From Pseudomonas sp. DNDY-54 (GTDB lineage Bacteria > Pseudomonadota > Gammaproteobacteria > Pseudomonadales > Pseudomonadaceae), in contig NZ_CP082271.1 of the NCBI RefSeq assembly GCF_019880365.1, forward strand, positions 62,001-126,000: a stretch of 64,000 nt of DNA. Reading direction: 5' to 3'. Positions 62,120 through 64,000 of this stretch are shown here, one piece after another (positions within the stretch are counted from its first letter, which is position 1; every line of letters starts with the position of its first letter). The translations under genes and the position numbers were made by a program. The notes beneath the pieces were generated by a model that saw nothing but the letters and a program-made list of their open reading frames with translations, did no database searches and had not been told where the DNA came from.

Positions 62120-64000
62120 ATGAGCCAAGCGCCTCTCGTTCTGGTGGACGGTTCGTCCTACCTCTATCGCGCCTTTCACGCCCTGCCTCCGCTGACCACT
62201 TCCACCGGCAAGCCTACCGGTGCGGTGAAGGGTGTGCTGAATATGCTGTTGGCGCTCCGCCGGCAATACCCGGACAGCCCCTTCGCCGTGGTCTTCGATG
62301 CGAAGGGCCCGACTTTCCGTGACACCCTGTTTGCCGAGTACAAGTCCCACCGCCCGCCGATGCCGGATGACCTGCGCAGTCAGGTCGAGCCGCTGCACGC
62401 CAGCGTGCGCGCACTGGGCATGCCGCTGCTCTGCGTCGATGGGGTGGAAGCCGATGATGTGATCGGCACCCTGGCGCGCCAATGTGCGGCCCTCAAGCGC
62501 GACGTGATCATCTCCACCGGTGACAAGGACATGGCGCAGCTGGTCTGCCCGCATGTCACCCTGGTTAACACCATGAGCGGCAGCGTCTATGACATCGAGG
62601 GCGTGAGGACCAAGTTTGGCGTCGGCCCCGAGCTGATCATCGATTTTCTCGCGCTGATGGGCGACAAGGTCGATAACATCCCCGGCGTGCCCGGCGTCGG
62701 CGAGAAAACTGCCTGTGGCCTGCTGAACGGCATTCCCGGCGGCATCAAGGGGTTGTATGAGAACCTCGACAAGGTCTGCGATCTGCCGATCCGCGGGGCC
62801 AAGTCGCTGGCCGCCAAGCTCGAGGAACACCGCACCGCTGCGTTCATGTCCTACGAGCTGGCGACAATCAAAATCGACGTGCCGTTGGATGTACAGGTCG
62901 GGGATCTGATGCCCGGCGAGCCGCACCGGGAGGCCTTGATCGCCCTTTACCGCGAGCTGGAATTCAAGAACTGGCTCGACGAGCTGCTGCGCGAGGCAAA
63001 GGCCGCCGGGGAGAACTGCGAGGTGCAGCCCGAAGGCTGCTCGATCCAGGCCGAGGCCGAATACACAACGATCTTCGAGCAGGCCGAGTTCGATGCTTGG
63101 CTTGAACGCCTGAAGAACGCCGAGTGTTTCGCCTTCGATACGGAGACCACCAGCCTCGATGCACAGAAGGCGCAGTTGGTTGGCGTCTCGTTTGCCATCG
63201 AGGCGGGCAGGGCGGCCTATGTACCGCTGGCCCACAGCTACATGGGCGTGCCACAGCAGCTCGATCGCGACGCCGTGCTCGCGGCGCTCAAGCCGCTGCT
63301 GGAGGACGCCGGCAAGCGCAAGATCTGCCAGCACGGCAAGTACGACATGAACGTGCTGATGCACTACGGCATCGAGATGCGCGGCATGACCTTCGACACC
63401 ATGCTCGAATCCTACGTGCTGGACGCGACCGCGACCCGCCATGACATGGACAGCCTGGCGCTCAAGTACCTTGGCCGCGGCACCATCCGTTTCGAGGACA
63501 TCGCCGGCAAGGGCGCCAAACAGCTGACCTTCGACCAGATCGCCGTGGAGCAGGCCGGACCCTACGCTGCCGAGGATGCCGACGTGACCTTGCGTCTGCA
63601 CCAGACCCTGATGAGCAGGCTCGAAGCCACGCCGTCGCTGCTCAAGGTGCTCAACGAAATCGAGATGCCGCTGGTGCCGGTGCTGGCGCGCATCGAGCGC
63701 AACGGCGCCTTGGTAGACGCCAACCTGCTTGGCTTGCAAAGCGTTGAACTGGGCAACAAGCTCATCGAACTGGAGCGCGAGGCTTACGAGATCGCGGGTG
63801 AGGAGTTCAACCTTGGCTCTCCGAAGCAGCTCTGCGCGATTCTCTACGACAAGCTGGGGTGCCCGGTGTTGTCGAAAACCGCCGGTGGCCAACCATCGAC
63901 GGCTGAAAGCGTCTTGGCCGAGCTGGCTGAACGTGACTATCCGCTGCCCAAGGTGATCACACAGCACCGCTCCTTGAGCAAGCTCAAAGGCACTTATACC
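62120..64000 (+). CDS. polA: DNA polymerase I (3' end off the window)
   Basis: Repair and lagging-strand polymerase. 627 codons are present. Residues 1 to about 290 form the 5' nuclease: VDGSSYLYRAFHAL, VVFDAKGPTFR, GVEADDVIGTLA, STGDKDMAQLV and GDKVDNIPGVPGVGEKTA, all with their acidic metal ligands. From about 320 the DEDDy 3'-5' exonuclease begins, with FDTETTSLD, DATATRHDMDSLALKYL and YAAEDADVTLRLH all intact, so proofreading is expected. The window ends at the start of the polymerase domain (RSLSKLKGTY). A 627-codon open frame on the opposite strand is a high-GC shadow. Confidence 0.97.
   Translation, partial: MSQAPLVLVDGSSYLYRAFHALPPLTTSTGKPTGAVKGVLNMLLALRRQYPDSPFAVVFDAKGPTFRDTLFAEYKSHRPPMPDDLRSQVEPLHASVRALGMPLLCVDGVEADDVIGTLARQCAALKRDVIISTGDKDMAQLVCPHVTLVNTMSGSVYDIEGVRTKFGVGPELIIDFLALMGDKVDNIPGVPGVGEKTACGLLNGIPGGIKGLYENLDKVCDLPIRGAKSLAAKLEEHRTAAFMSYELATIKIDVPLDVQVGDLMPGEPHREALIALYRELEFKNWLDELLREAKAAGENCEVQPEGCSIQAEAEYTTIFEQAEFDAWLERLKNAECFAFDTETTSLDAQKAQLVGVSFAIEAGRAAYVPLAHSYMGVPQQLDRDAVLAALKPLLEDAGKRKICQHGKYDMNVLMHYGIEMRGMTFDTMLESYVLDATATRHDMDSLALKYLGRGTIRFEDIAGKGAKQLTFDQIAVEQAGPYAAEDADVTLRLHQTLMSRLEATPSLLKVLNEIEMPLVPVLARIERNGALVDANLLGLQSVELGNKLIELEREAYEIAGEEFNLGSPKQLCAILYDKLGCPVLSKTAGGQPSTAESVLAELAERDYPLPKVITQHRSLSKLKGTYT

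Noticed and set aside
62084..63967. 627-codon open frame opposite polA
   Set aside because: It is exactly antisense to the intact polA domains and lacks any family motif; typical of GC-rich third positions.

Overview
The window is high-GC chromosomal DNA from a gammaproteobacterium of the genus Pseudomonas in the broad sense, possibly the P. stutzeri (Stutzerimonas) group. Three things suggest this: the trpBA/trpI pair, the long caa3 cytochrome oxidase operon, and the znuBC-zur/znuA, nrdJa/nrdJb, thrB, polA order, all of which I recall from the P. aeruginosa origin region. No rRNA, tRNA, CRISPR array, prophage or conventional insertion sequence is visible. The only transposase-like gene is a REP-associated tyrosine transposase (RAYT).

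Layout. 1-4.7 kb: 5'-nucleotidase (cut by the left edge), a DUF4126 membrane protein, a stress-type protein and a YghU-like glutathione transferase. 4.9-6.2 kb: a tandem REP array ending in the RAYT gene. 6.2-9.2 kb: trpA and trpB with the divergent activator trpI. 9.6-11 kb: an exported subtilase. 11-18.1 kb: galE opposite a tightly overlapping run of glycosyltransferase, UDP-galactopyranose mutase, glycoside hydrolase, ABC exporter and a KTSC protein, which looks like a galactofuranose-glycan module. 18.2-18.7 kb: a second REP array with different spacing. 18.8-31.3 kb: dodecin, a Na+/H+ antiporter, a luciferase-like monooxygenase, two paralogous lipoproteins, a membrane-anchored putative aminopeptidase, two ferritin-like proteins, a PhoD-like phosphatase, a HAD phosphatase, a gamma-carbonic anhydrase-like protein and an AraC regulator divergent from an SBF-type transporter. 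31.6-37.2 kb: prlC, a YheV zinc ribbon, a DUF1835 protein, an exported unknown and a PA0069-type radical SAM protein preceded by a LexA box.

38.1-46.9 kb holds the caa3 oxidase structural genes (coxB, coxA, coxC) and assembly genes (cox11, SURF1, ctaA, ctaB, sco), interrupted by one small gene on the opposite strand. They build one respiratory complex: heme O and heme A are made by CtaB and CtaA, copper is delivered by Cox11 and Sco, and SURF1 assists subunit I. 46.9-49.5 kb is the metNIQ methionine importer. After katE and a YgjP-like protease come the zinc importer znuBC with its repressor zur, and divergent znuA. The window ends with split class II ribonucleotide reductase, ppnN, thrB, a DUF2782 protein and the first two thirds of polA.

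The most distinctive feature is the REP/RAYT system. At least 27 copies or remnants of one GTAG-headed palindrome lie in two regular arrays of different geometry and at scattered intergenic sites. The sco/metQ junction also appears to join the two arms flanking the replication origin of P. aeruginosa, as an origin-spanning inversion would.
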